64,000 nt of DNA from Bacillus sp. Marseille-Q3570 (GCF_946151055.1 NZ_CAMGYZ010000008.1:153517-217516), one strand, 5' to 3'; shown: positions 56,842-64,000, numbered from the stretch's first letter. The notes: generated by a model from the sequence alone, not told the origin. Made by a program: numbers and translations.

Positions 56842-57975
56842 TTACTTATAAACATTTTTCATATACTCTTCGTATTTACCCAAGGTATCTTTCTCGATCC
56901 TTTTTGAAATATGGGCATATACATCTGATGTAATTTGAACGCTACCATGACCTAAACGTTCCTGGACATACTTCATATCAGCACCAGCTTCCAACAACAA
57001 AACAGCATGTGTATGTCGTAAAGAGTGAATCGGTACAAGCGGGAGGTCTGCTCGTTTTAAAATACGTTCAAAGGCATTAAATAATGTTGATTTTGGCATA
57101 ATGTCCCCGTTATTCCGACATAGCACTAAGTTAAGATCATGATGGTAAATTTCATTCAATGCAATTTTATTTTGGTTTTGATACTTCATGTGGAAGTGTA
57201 AGTCATTAAGTAAGCCTTTGCTGATCGTTATTGTCCTTTTGGAACTATAAGTTTTTGGTTCACCAAATAGTTCAGATTTGTCTTTAGCATTAAAATCAAG
57301 CGTTTTATTGATGGAAACCAATCCTTCTTTTAAGTCAAAATCCGTCCACTGCAAAGCAGCTGCCTCTCCTTTTCGCATACCTGTTTCAATTAGCACTTTA
57401 AAAAATATCCAATAAACATAGTTATATTTATATGCTTCTTTCAGGAATCGAGAGATATCTTCTGTCTCAATGAATTTCAAAGAGTTATCTTTTTGCTTAC
57501 CCTTAATCGTCACTCCTGAGCAAGGATTTTTATCAAGTTTTCCTAATGTTACAGCCTTCTCAAGTGCGTTATACATGGTTGTGTGGATGATTTCTACAGT
57601 ACGTTTACTATAACCTTGAGCTGTCAAATGGTTTAAAAATTTCTGATACATGATTGGTTTAACATTTGAAAGTTGGATGTTTTTAAAATAGGGGTGAATG
57701 TATTTAGTGATGTTACGTTCATGAAGCTGGTAAGTGTTTTTTCTTACTTCTCCCTTCTTGTACTCTATTAACCAATCCTGTAAAAAAGTTATCAGACTTG
57801 CGGGAGCCTGTTCGTATCCTTCCGCAAGTTTTAATTCTGCTTTTGCGGCAGCTAATTTTGCCTCCGGTTTTGTCCTGAAACCACCTTTTGATTTCAATTT
57901 ATATTTTTGAGTGAAAGGGTCCTTATATGATATTCGATATTCCCACTTATCGCCGCGCTTTCTAAATGTAGCCAA
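56842..57975 (-). CDS. int: Phage-type tyrosine integrase
   Basis: This 377-residue integrase has an N-terminal arm-binding AP2-like domain (KRGDKWEYRISYKDPFT), a core-binding SAM-like domain (about residues 65-155) and a catalytic domain. Its catalytic residues are Arg in TGMRKGEAAAL near 200, Lys in YSSKRTI, HSLRH near 320, His in LGHGSVQIT and Tyr in SDVYAHIS. I choose TTG 57975, eight bases after AGGAGG; the longer frame has no ribosome site. It should integrate and excise the element that contains the following genes. Confidence 0.92.
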   Translation of the reverse strand: MATFRKRGDKWEYRISYKDPFTQKYKLKSKGGFRTKPEAKLAAAKAELKLAEGYEQAPASLITFLQDWLIEYKKGEVRKNTYQLHERNITKYIHPYFKNIQLSNVKPIMYQKFLNHLTAQGYSKRTVEIIHTTMYNALEKAVTLGKLDKNPCSGVTIKGKQKDNSLKFIETEDISRFLKEAYKYNYVYWIFFKVLIETGMRKGEAAALQWTDFDLKEGLVSINKTLDFNAKDKSELFGEPKTYSSKRTITISKGLLNDLHFHMKYQNQNKIALNEIYHHDLNLVLCRNNGDIMPKSTLFNAFERILKRADLPLVPIHSLRHTHAVLLLEAGADMKYVQERLGHGSVQITSDVYAHISKRIEKDTLGKYEEYMKNVYK

Positions 57976-58063
57976 TACATTACCTCCTAATATGAAATAG
58001 TGAACGACGGGCATCTCCGGAATAGGGAACTTAATTTAAGTAATCTTAAATGGGTCTAAATGG

Positions 58064-59107
58064 TTATGTTTTTAAAGAGTCAGTGTTGATTAATCCATCT
58101 TCGAGGAAAGTAGAAGTTGCACCACACTTGTGACAATACCTCGCATTGATATTTAATCGTTCTCTACATCCGCCAGGGTGAGCATGCCACTTAATATTTT
58201 CTTGTAATCTATAACTTTTATTACAATGAAAGCCTGTACACTTGTTAATAATATAAGTACCACATATCTTACAATAATTTGATTCAATACTGATCTCATC
58301 GTATTTGCATCTTGGACATCTCTTAACCGTCTTATCCGGTCTATCAACATCGATTGTGTTCACTATAGAAGTTTGTTTATCACTGAAGCCTTTGACTAAA
58401 TCATCATGTCCACACGATGGACAAAAGTGAGCGTTTTGTTCAAAAAAAGTGAAATTACACTCTTTACATCGCCTGCAATTTTTTAGTTTTTTAATAAAAT
58501 CTGAGAATAGTTGAAGTACTGGATTATTTGGAGGATACTTGATACCAAATTGAGCTCCTTGTTTAAGAAACTTATAGACATTGACGGAAGCTTCACCTGA
58601 TATGTCGCATATATTTGAGATGTTGCTAGGGTTCGTTACGTTCAGTTCGTTTAAAACAGGAGGAGGTGCTAACAGTTCTCGGGCGAAACAATTCGCCTCA
58701 CTTTCGAACTCGTTATATTCCTCTTCGGTAAGGGAACTTCTTGCAAGGGAAGACTTATTGTTTCGTTTATTATGATTCAAGATATAATGACCCAATTCAT
58801 GAGCGAGGGTCCATCTCTTTCTACCTTTGTTCGCTATCCTATCGTTATAAAGAATTAAATACTCATCGAGAGAATCATAATATAGACAGCAACCCTCGTC
58901 ACTATCCACGAGATCACATACCTCTCTATGTGAATAGCCTCGCTTTTTGGCAAACCAGGAATACGTCCTCACTTTCAAATCCGGAAAGCTTTTAACGATC
59001 TTTTTCACTCTTACAGGTAATTCACGAATATTGTTTTCCTTTAGCACATCCTTTGCGTATTGTTGTGCCTTGACGAAGTCTGCTTTATAAGTCGTCTTCT
59101 TCGTCAT
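58064..59107 (-). CDS. immA: ImmA/IrrE-type metallopeptidase with C-terminal zinc ribbons
   Basis: The N-terminal half is an ImmA/IrrE domain with the zinc protease motif AHELGHYILNH near residue 120 and the conserved EANCFARELLAPP segment. Such proteins cut the cognate ImmR-type repressor to induce the element. The C-terminal half (about 225-340) has repeated CxxC pairs (CRRCKEC, CPSCG, CPRCKYD, CKICG, CHKCG) that should form three or four zinc ribbons, unusual for plain ImmA proteins. ATG 59107 follows GAGGGTGAT, overlapping the repressor gene by 23 bases. Confidence 0.87.
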   Translation of the reverse strand: MTKKTTYKADFVKAQQYAKDVLKENNIRELPVRVKKIVKSFPDLKVRTYSWFAKKRGYSHREVCDLVDSDEGCCLYYDSLDEYLILYNDRIANKGRKRWTLAHELGHYILNHNKRNNKSSLARSSLTEEEYNEFESEANCFARELLAPPPVLNELNVTNPSNISNICDISGEASVNVYKFLKQGAQFGIKYPPNNPVLQLFSDFIKKLKNCRRCKECNFTFFEQNAHFCPSCGHDDLVKGFSDKQTSIVNTIDVDRPDKTVKRCPRCKYDEISIESNYCKICGTYIINKCTGFHCNKSYRLQENIKWHAHPGGCRERLNINARYCHKCGATSTFLEDGLINTDSLKT

Positions 59108-59480
59108 CCAGATCACCCTCTTCATTTTCTGCATCAAGAAATGAGAGCTTCAACATCTTTATCATATTTTCTAATCTTTCTCTATCTTTACCGGTAAGGC
59201 GAGTTCTTTGTCTCTGGATCTGTTTCAAGTCATTGTCATCCAAGGAGACATTCGTATACGGATCATTTGTGCTTCCCAATAAATAATCAGTCGTAACATT
59301 GAAAACTTGTGACATTTCTATCAAGACATTCCCTGGAGGAACAACTCTACCGGATTCATAATTCGCCACATTGGATCGTTTCATTTTCAACTTATTCGCT
59401 AATTCATCTTGAGAGAAATTATTATCTAGTCTACATTTCCGAATACGCTTTCCGATAAGCTTTTTTCTTTCTTCATCCAT
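59085..59480 (-). CDS. immR: ImmR-type HTH repressor (Xre family)
   Basis: This 131-residue protein has an N-terminal Xre helix-turn-helix (residues 8-65, GKRIRKCRLDNNFSQDELAN) and a short helical, very acidic C-terminal part. It is next to the ImmA gene and divergent from an early HTH gene, the arrangement of a phage or ICE immunity switch. ATG 59480 follows TAGGAGG. Cleavage by ImmA is inferred from the gene pairing. Confidence 0.88.
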   Translation of the reverse strand: MDEERKKLIGKRIRKCRLDNNFSQDELANKLKMKRSNVANYESGRVVPPGNVLIEMSQVFNVTTDYLLGSTNDPYTNVSLDDNDLKQIQRQRTRLTGKDRERLENMIKMLKLSFLDAENEEGDLDDEEDDL

Positions 59481-59603
59481 ATTTGTTCCTCCTAAAAACT
59501 GAAAATGTTTATAAAAATGACGTTTTTACCATTGACATGCTTTATGTTGACGTGTTACGGTGCGGATGTCAATTAAAAACACAAAACAGAAAAGGGTGAT
59601 ATT
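59481..59603. promoter_or_regulatory. Immunity switch region (divergent promoters)
   Basis: These 123 bases separate the repressor from the divergent early gene and should hold both promoters and the repressor operators. AAAAATGACGTTTTT (about 59515-59529) is a near-palindrome, and TTGACATGC and TTGACGTG occur close together. I cannot define operators with confidence. Confidence 0.45.
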
Positions 59604-59876
59604 TTGGAAAACATAACACTTCGGCGCGCCAGATTCCGGTCACTACGTCAAAAGTTCAATGTTTCCCAACGACAGTTATCAATTGATCTGAATGTAAGTG
59701 AAAGCCACATTCGCAATATCGAAAGTGGCAGAGGGAACCCAGATGCAAAGTTGTTATTCAGATTGACCAACTATTTTGAAACCACCCCGGAATTTTTATT
59801 CCCTGATTTGGCTGCTGTTAGGATCGAAAGGTTTGTTAACAAAACATACTGTCATTATTATAAACCTTCTGTTTAA
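59604..59876 (+). CDS. Early HTH regulator of the element (Xre family)
   Basis: This 90-residue protein is almost wholly an Xre-type helix-turn-helix (LRRARFRSLRQKFNVSQRQL, then ESHIRNIESGRGNPD near residue 32). The TTG start at 59604 is preceded by AAAGGGTG. It is the first gene to the right of the immunity switch and probably acts as a Cro-like regulator. Confidence 0.82.
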   Translation: MENITLRRARFRSLRQKFNVSQRQLSIDLNVSESHIRNIESGRGNPDAKLLFRLTNYFETTPEFLFPDLAAVRIERFVNKTYCHYYKPSV

Positions 59877-59926
59877 TTCCCACAACAAAGGATTGTCTCA
59901 CTGTTGAATCAAGAGGAGGGTTCAAT

Positions 59927-60229
59927 ATGGCGAATCAGCTCGAACAAGTAGAAAGAAATCCGAAGCTCATTGAAGTACAGGTCGATGAGGAAGCGATAAA
60001 ACAGATGTACATGGAAGCTATCGAAAGACGGATCGAAAAGCTTGATAAGGACATGGTCTATTGGGATTCCAATGAACTGAAAAGAAGAACGTGCATGAGT
60101 TGGAATACGATCCTAAACAACTTTTTCTATGAAAAGGAATTTCCCAAAATCAAAGTCGGCGGGAAGTGGTATTTTCCAGCAGCTGAGACGAAACAGTACC
60201 TTAAAAGATGGCTTTACGGGATGAAGTGA
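59927..60229 (+). CDS. DUF771-type DNA-binding protein
   Basis: This 100-residue protein matches DUF771, a phage family with an excisionase-like winged helix: YWDSNELKRRTCMSWNT near residue 45 and KIKVGGKWYFPAAET near 75. ATG 59927 follows GAGGAGGG. It may be the element's excisionase or a transcription factor. Confidence 0.78.
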   Translation: MANQLEQVERNPKLIEVQVDEEAIKQMYMEAIERRIEKLDKDMVYWDSNELKRRTCMSWNTILNNFFYEKEFPKIKVGGKWYFPAAETKQYLKRWLYGMK

Positions 60230-60256
60230 GTAGCATTCGATCAAGGAGGGTTAACA

Positions 60257-61135
60257 ATGCCTGAAGTAAAATGGATCAAGCTGAGTACTCAAATGTTTGA
60301 AGATGAAAAGATCAAACTGATCGAGTGCATGCCTGAATCCGATGCTTTGCTCATCATTTGGATCAAACTGTTGACACAGGCAGGGAAGACGAATGCGAAT
60401 GGCTACATTTACTTGAATGAAACAATTCCCTACACCGATGAAATGCTCGCAACGATTTTCAATCGTCCGCTTAATATCGTCAGGCTCGCACTGAAAACAT
60501 TCGAGGAATTCGGGATGATCGAAATCAAGGACGACCAATTTATCACCATCAGTAACTGGGAGAAGCATCAGAACGTTGAAGGGCTTGATAAAATCCGCAA
60601 ACAGACCCGGGATCGAGTAGCTAAACACAGGGAAAAGAAACGGCTCCAATCACGTAACGGTACATGTAACGTTACAGTAACGGATGGTAACGCAACAGAT
60701 ATAGAAGAAGAATTAGATAAAGAAATAGATTTAAAGAAATATAAAAAAGAAAATCAAACGAAAAAGCAATCCACTATTAATCAGAAAGCCTATGACTTAT
60801 ACAAACAAAAAATCGGAAAAGCCAATACGGAAATCCAAAAAGAAATCGAAGTATGGACAAAAGTTTTAAACGAAGAACTTGTCATCGAAGCATTGAACCG
60901 ATCGATCCAAACCAAGAGACCATCATGGAATTACTCAAGAGCAATTCTGACAAATTGGGTTCGCAGCAACGTTCAGAACCTTAATGATGTAGAAGCGCTT
61001 GATCTTGAATTTGCAAATAGTCGGAAGGAGGATGACGATGGAAAACCGTCTGCAAACCATCATGAAGACTCTCCAAGAGAAGCATTTTCCATTACAGGAG
61101 GACAGACAGGTCGAATCAATAGTAGAGGATCATGA
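60257..61135 (+). CDS. Phage replisome organizer protein (DnaD-like)
   Basis: This 292-residue protein has an N-terminal Phage_rep_org domain (WIKLSTQMFEDEKIKLIECM near residue 5), a basic and polar linker (about 115-170) and a C-terminal DnaD-like domain (about 175-250, ending SWNYSRAILTNWV). Such proteins bind the phage origin and recruit the loader. ATG 60257 follows CAAGGAGG. Its last 98 bases overlap the next gene in another frame, and its last 45 residues look unconserved. Confidence 0.85.
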   Translation: MPEVKWIKLSTQMFEDEKIKLIECMPESDALLIIWIKLLTQAGKTNANGYIYLNETIPYTDEMLATIFNRPLNIVRLALKTFEEFGMIEIKDDQFITISNWEKHQNVEGLDKIRKQTRDRVAKHREKKRLQSRNGTCNVTVTDGNATDIEEELDKEIDLKKYKKENQTKKQSTINQKAYDLYKQKIGKANTEIQKEIEVWTKVLNEELVIEALNRSIQTKRPSWNYSRAILTNWVRSNVQNLNDVEALDLEFANSRKEDDDGKPSANHHEDSPREAFSITGGQTGRINSRGS

Positions 61136-61949
61136 GTGTACGGAATGTAAAGACAAAGGGTTCATCCTGTATCGCGTTCATAAGGATACGGAATGGAAAT
61201 GGGATGAACAAAAACAGATGTGTGTACCTACCAGTAAGGTGCTTGAGTCGGACTATCATCTCGGAAAAGTATGCACCCCCGATAAGGCATGGGAATGGCA
61301 TGATCGTTTTTCAGAAAAATGCAGCTGTATCAAACAGAGAAATATCGAAATGCTCCTCCAGTCATCAGAAATTACAGAATCATTCAGACAAAATAACTTC
61401 AAAAATTTCGTGATCCAGGGGAAAGACCAGATGATCAAAGATGCCTACCAGTGTGCAAAAGAGTATATTTTAGATTTCATGGATATCCAAACCACAAGAA
61501 GGAACAGCATTGCATTGTTAGGACAGCCTGGCGCAGGGAAAACACATCTTCTTACAGCCATTTCAAACCACTTGATGATCGATAAACAAGTCTCCGTCCT
61601 TTATTTTCCTTATGTCGAAGGATTTGATGATCTAAAAAATGACTTCGAAAAGCTGGAAGGAAAAATGGAACGGATGAAGAAAACATATGTTCTTTTCATC
61701 GATGATCTGTTCAAACCGATCGGCAAGAACAGGAAACCACGAGCAACGGAATGGCAAATTGAGAAAATATATTCTCTTGTGAACTATAAGTACCTGAATA
61801 ATTTACCTATTCTCATTTCATCCGAATTGACCATCGACGAACTGGAGGCTATCGATGAGGCGCTCGGATCTCGTATTTATGATATGTGTAAAGACTATAC
61901 CGTCATCATCCGAGGAGATAAAAGAACTTTGAACCAGCGGTTAGGATAA
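61038..61949 (+). CDS. DnaC/DnaI-like helicase loader ATPase
   Basis: This 303-residue AAA+ protein has an N-terminal zinc-binding part (CTECKDKG near residue 37, with CSC near 96) and the ATPase with Walker A GQPGAGKTH near 172 and Walker B YVLFIDDLF near 220. It should load the host replicative helicase at the element's origin together with the organizer protein. ATG 61038 is seven bases after AAGGAGG. The pair resembles xkdB-xkdC of PBSX-type prophages. Confidence 0.88.
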   Translation: MENRLQTIMKTLQEKHFPLQEDRQVESIVEDHECTECKDKGFILYRVHKDTEWKWDEQKQMCVPTSKVLESDYHLGKVCTPDKAWEWHDRFSEKCSCIKQRNIEMLLQSSEITESFRQNNFKNFVIQGKDQMIKDAYQCAKEYILDFMDIQTTRRNSIALLGQPGAGKTHLLTAISNHLMIDKQVSVLYFPYVEGFDDLKNDFEKLEGKMERMKKTYVLFIDDLFKPIGKNRKPRATEWQIEKIYSLVNYKYLNNLPILISSELTIDELEAIDEALGSRIYDMCKDYTVIIRGDKRTLNQRLG

Positions 61950-62026
61950 CGAAACGAAGTAATGCTTTGTCTGGATAAAAAATTAACTTTGCTGAATCTG
62001 AAAAGTTATAAAAAGGATGTGTAGGG

Positions 62027-62188
62027 ATGTCGAAGTCCATCAATCAATTCAAAGTCACGATTGTCAAAGGTCCCTTAGCACAGAAAGAAAAATTGCAGTC
62101 CACCGCATGGGCGTTCATGGCGGACATTGTAAAAAATGAGCTGGATAAAGGAGAGGTGGGACAATTCCGTAAGACCAGAAGCAATTAA
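62027..62188 (+). CDS. Small hypothetical protein (53 residues) of the mobile element
   Basis: The frame starts ATG 62027 behind AAAGGATG and ends TAA 62186-62188. The product begins MSKSINQFKVTIVKGPLA and has an EVGQFRKTRSN tail. Codon use resembles the replication genes upstream, and it follows dnaC in the same direction. I do not recognise the family. Confidence 0.6.
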   Translation: MSKSINQFKVTIVKGPLAQKEKLQSTAWAFMADIVKNELDKGEVGQFRKTRSN

Positions 62189-62252
62189 AAAATAAAAGTG
62201 TTTTACAATATCTTGAAATAACATTTTTAGATAGATTTTATATGCGCAGACG

Positions 62253-62288
62253 TTAACTCCAACGATTAGGTGCAAGAATTAGAGTTAA
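62253..62288. repeat. Small inverted repeat
   Basis: TTAACTCCAA (62253-62262) and TTAGAGTTAA (62279-62288) form a 10-bp inverted repeat with one mismatch. It lies about 70 bases upstream of the large nested hairpin, in a non-coding stretch. Confidence 0.5.
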
Positions 62289-62360
62289 AAATCTCTTTAA
62301 TAAGTATTTAATTCAGGGGTGTAATTTTTTAAAGGATAACTGGGTTTTATCTAATGATAC

Positions 62361-62472
62361 CGGGCATCTGCGCCTCTATTTTTTCTTCGCTATCGCTGTG
62401 AAAGTACGTTGACCTCACACAGACAACATCATCCTGTGTGAGGTCAACGTACCACGACGGCGCAGATGCCCG
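62361..62472. repeat. Large nested hairpin (14-bp outer and 19-bp inner perfect stems)
   Basis: The outer arms CGGGCATCTGCGCC (62361-62374) and GGCGCAGATGCCCG (62459-62472) are perfect complements. Inside them GTACGTTGACCTCACACAG (62404-62422) and CTGTGTGAGGTCAACGTAC (62434-62452) are also perfect, with an 11-base loop. The internal loop is very uneven: 29 bases on the left and 6 on the right. No T-run follows, so a terminator is unlikely. It lies in a 405-base stretch without genes (62189-62593), between replication genes and a winged-helix gene. It could be an origin, a transfer or single-strand site, or a palindromic mobile repeat. Confidence 0.85.
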
Positions 62473-62497
62473 AAATGTAAATGTTTTGTACGAACTG

Positions 62498-62526
62498 TTG
62501 TATTTGGAAAAAGAGGATGATAATAT
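62498..62526 (+). promoter_or_regulatory. Possible promoter of the winged-helix gene
   Basis: TTGTAT (62498-62503) and TAATAT (62521-62526) are 17 bases apart, about 70 bases before the gene and directly after the nested hairpin. Confidence 0.45.
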
Positions 62527-62593
62527 ACAACTATAATTTCTTATGAATAGTGAATATTGTCAAAATTCAGAAGAGGAAGGAGGTTTTCGACAA

Positions 62594-62884
62594 TTGCAAG
62601 CCAGCCAATCAGGTATATTGGCAGCGAAGCAAGAAAAAGTGCTGGAAGTGATCAATCGGTTCGGGGTCATCTCATCCACCCAACTGGTCGACTATCTGGA
62701 AGGTGAAATCAGCCATGTCACGGTCTATAACACGAAGAAGAAACTCCTTTCATTAGGATTCATCACGGAAAAGAAAATCGGATATACCCTTGTGCTTGCT
62801 GTTAGGCCGAGGGGTGTCGACTATCTTGGAAGCCCACTCACGCCTTTTACGAAGTTGAACTTTGGAATGTCTTTCATGTGGTGA
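62594..62884 (+). CDS. Short winged-helix protein, replication-relaxation-like N-terminal domain
   Basis: This 96-residue protein is almost only a winged helix: ILAAKQEKVLEVINRFGVIS, TQLVDYLEG, then TVYNTKKKLLSLGFITEKKI and a closing wing. It resembles the N-terminal domain of replication-relaxation (Replic_Relax) proteins of mobile elements, which are usually two to three times longer. TTG 62594 is about ten bases after GAAGGAGG; ATG 62543 has no ribosome site near it. It may be a cut-down relaxation protein and could bind the hairpin just upstream. Confidence 0.6.
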   Translation: MQASQSGILAAKQEKVLEVINRFGVISSTQLVDYLEGEISHVTVYNTKKKLLSLGFITEKKIGYTLVLAVRPRGVDYLGSPLTPFTKLNFGMSFMW

Positions 62885-62984
62885 AGTCTATTATAGTCAA
62901 CCATATGATTTTGATAAAACAATTAACAAAGTTAAGAGACTAACAAAAGATTGAGCAGTTATAGGAATAGGATGTAAGAAAATA

Positions 62985-63569
62985 ATGTCCTTACAAGGTG
63001 AATGGCGGGCTTTAGAAGATATATATGGTCAAAAATATACTTGTGGTCATTGTAATACTGAAACTTCGGCAATTGGTGGTTATGTCTTACAAAGAAGGGA
63101 TGAACAAGGCTTTTGGGAAGAAGGTTCATATCTATTAGTATGTACAGGTTGTAACTTCCCAACTTTTTTACAAGCCGATTTAAGTATTCAAATACCAAAC
63201 CCAAAGGTTCTATCAAATGTTGAACACCTACCAGAATCTCTAGCAAAGTTATTTAGGGAAACTAGGGAGGCAATCTCTTCAGACTTATATAATTCAACGG
63301 TATTACTTTGCAGAAAAATGTTAATGAACCTAGCTGTGCAAGAAGGAGCAGAAGAGAACAAGACATTCGTTTTTTATGTTAATTATATTGAAGAAAATGC
63401 ATACATAACGGTTAAAATGAAACCTTGGGTAGATAAAATAAGACGAATAGGTAATACTGCAACGCATGAAATCCCAGATGTAAGTAAAGAAGAAGCATTT
63501 GTTGCATTTGAATTTTTAGTAATGCTATTAAAACTAGCCTATGAATTTCCTGTAAAAATGGAATCATAG
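62985..63569 (+). CDS. DUF4145 domain protein with N-terminal zinc ribbon
   Basis: This 194-residue protein has an N-terminal zinc ribbon (CGHC near residue 20 and CTGC near 54) and a C-terminal helical DUF4145 domain with the conserved basic and histidine-rich end WVDKIRRIGNTATHEI near 150. DUF4145 proteins are often found beside restriction or other defence genes; the activity is unknown. Its codon use is AT-rich, unlike the replication genes. ATG 62985 has a weak site (AGGATG). Confidence 0.8.
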   Translation: MSLQGEWRALEDIYGQKYTCGHCNTETSAIGGYVLQRRDEQGFWEEGSYLLVCTGCNFPTFLQADLSIQIPNPKVLSNVEHLPESLAKLFRETREAISSDLYNSTVLLCRKMLMNLAVQEGAEENKTFVFYVNYIEENAYITVKMKPWVDKIRRIGNTATHEIPDVSKEEAFVAFEFLVMLLKLAYEFPVKMES

Positions 63570-63732
63570 ATAAGTGGTATAAGACTGTTTTGCAGGTGGT
63601 CTTTTAGCAATACTTTATAAAAAATAAATGTAATTTTTGTTAAAAAAAGGATTTAGTAATTTAAGATAGAAACAATAAATAATATTTTAAAGTAATTAAA
63701 ATAAAATAAAGTTAGGGGGAAGGGTGATGTTA

Positions 63733-64000
63733 ATGGTTAAAACTGAAAAAGTAAAGGCTTTGGATTTGGCTAAATGGTTTATTAAGCATGATTTCGATAA
63801 ACCCAAAAATACCATTGAAGGCAATAGCAAACTTCAAAATTTAATTTATTTTTCTCAACTAATCCATCTTGCTAAAAATGGCGACACCCTATTTAATGAT
63901 AAGATTTATGCTTCTGAGAATGGATCAGTGATCGAACCTATAAATAAACAATATTATGATAAAGATTTTATTTCGGAAGCATCTGTATATAATGGTGAAT
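63733..64000 (+). CDS. Panacea/SocA-like (DUF4065) protein, cut by window end
   Basis: The first 89 residues are visible. ALDLAKWFIKHDF, then NSKLQNLIYFSQLIHLAKNG and LFNDKIYASENGSVIEPI match the start of the DUF4065 (Panacea/SocA) domain, an antitoxin domain that pairs with many toxin types and also occurs in phage proteins. ATG 63733 is eight bases after AGGGGGAAGGG; ATG 63727 is too close. The AT-rich stretch 63570-63726 before it holds nothing I recognise. Its partner, if any, lies beyond the window. Confidence 0.7.
   Translation, partial: MVKTEKVKALDLAKWFIKHDFDKPKNTIEGNSKLQNLIYFSQLIHLAKNGDTLFNDKIYASENGSVIEPINKQYYDKDFISEASVYNGE

Noticed and set aside
60251..60649. 132-codon minus-strand ORF
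   Set aside because: It is the antisense shadow of the replisome organizer gene, whose domain match is clear.
62361..62472. Rho-independent terminator
   Set aside because: No T-run follows on either strand, and the nested stems with a large uneven internal loop are not the usual form.
1..64000. tRNA or rRNA genes
   Set aside because: I saw no tRNA-like cloverleaf sequence or rRNA segment on reading either strand; a tRNAscan run would settle it.

Overview
This 64 kb window is chromosomal DNA from an endospore-forming Bacillaceae bacterium. The gene order is the conserved Bacillus block from ymfC through ymfF-ymfH-ymfI-ymfJ-ymfK-rodZ, pgsA-cinA-recA-rny-ymdB-spoVS, tdh-kbl, miaB-ricA-cotE, mutS-mutL-miaA-hfq and spoVK-hflX-ynbB-glnR-glnA. 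Sporulation and germination genes (spoVS, cotE, spoVK, a YhcN-type lipoprotein, a three-gene ger operon) show a spore former. An ectoine hydroxylase gene suggests a salt- or heat-tolerant species. The species itself cannot be named from the sequence alone.

Layout. 1-5.4 kb: tail of a GntR regulator, then a BMP-lipoprotein nucleoside ABC transporter. 5.4-13 kb: M16 peptidase pair, SDR reductase, DUF3243 and DUF3388 proteins, RodZ, PgsA and CinA. 14-15.4 kb: recA under a LexA box and split by a 333-nt group I intron. 16-29 kb: RNase Y, YmdB, SpoVS (with a SigH-type promoter), a dipeptidase, a 2-oxoacid:ferredoxin oxidoreductase pair, the threonine-to-glycine pathway (tdh-kbl), a DUF3189 gene, miaB and ricA. 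29-36 kb: a block lying between ricA and cotE, with a DUF3231 protein, a gerA-gerB-gerC operon followed by two CBO0543-like membrane proteins, a divergent two-TM small protein that may be a germinant-receptor D subunit, and ectD. 36-45 kb: cotE, mutSL, miaA, hfq, a stand-alone tyrosine recombinase and a spore lipoprotein. 45-50 kb: trehalose operon treP-treA-treR with two TreR-type operators. 50-55.3 kb: spoVK, hflX, ynbB, glnR and glnA with GlnR operators.

55.4-64 kb is a mobile region downstream of glnA: a carboxyl-methyltransferase-like gene, then a tyrosine integrase, an ImmA-type protease with extra zinc ribbons, an ImmR-type repressor, a divergent HTH gene, a DUF771 DNA-binding protein, a phage replisome organizer and a DnaC-like loader. 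After these come a very strong nested hairpin, a short winged-helix protein, a DUF4145 protein and the start of a Panacea/SocA-like gene. No capsid or conjugation genes are visible before the window ends, so it could be a prophage, a satellite or an integrative element.

Repeats explain much of the intergenic DNA. Two MITE-like elements (5398-5720 and 15551-15923) share 29-bp terminal inverted repeats, and one has a near-perfect 8-bp target duplication. A separate 90-150 bp repeat family, bounded by TAAAGAAA / TTTCTTTA ends, occurs at least seven times between 5.6 and 45.6 kb, including inside both MITEs, in the tre leader and on both sides of the tyrosine recombinase gene.
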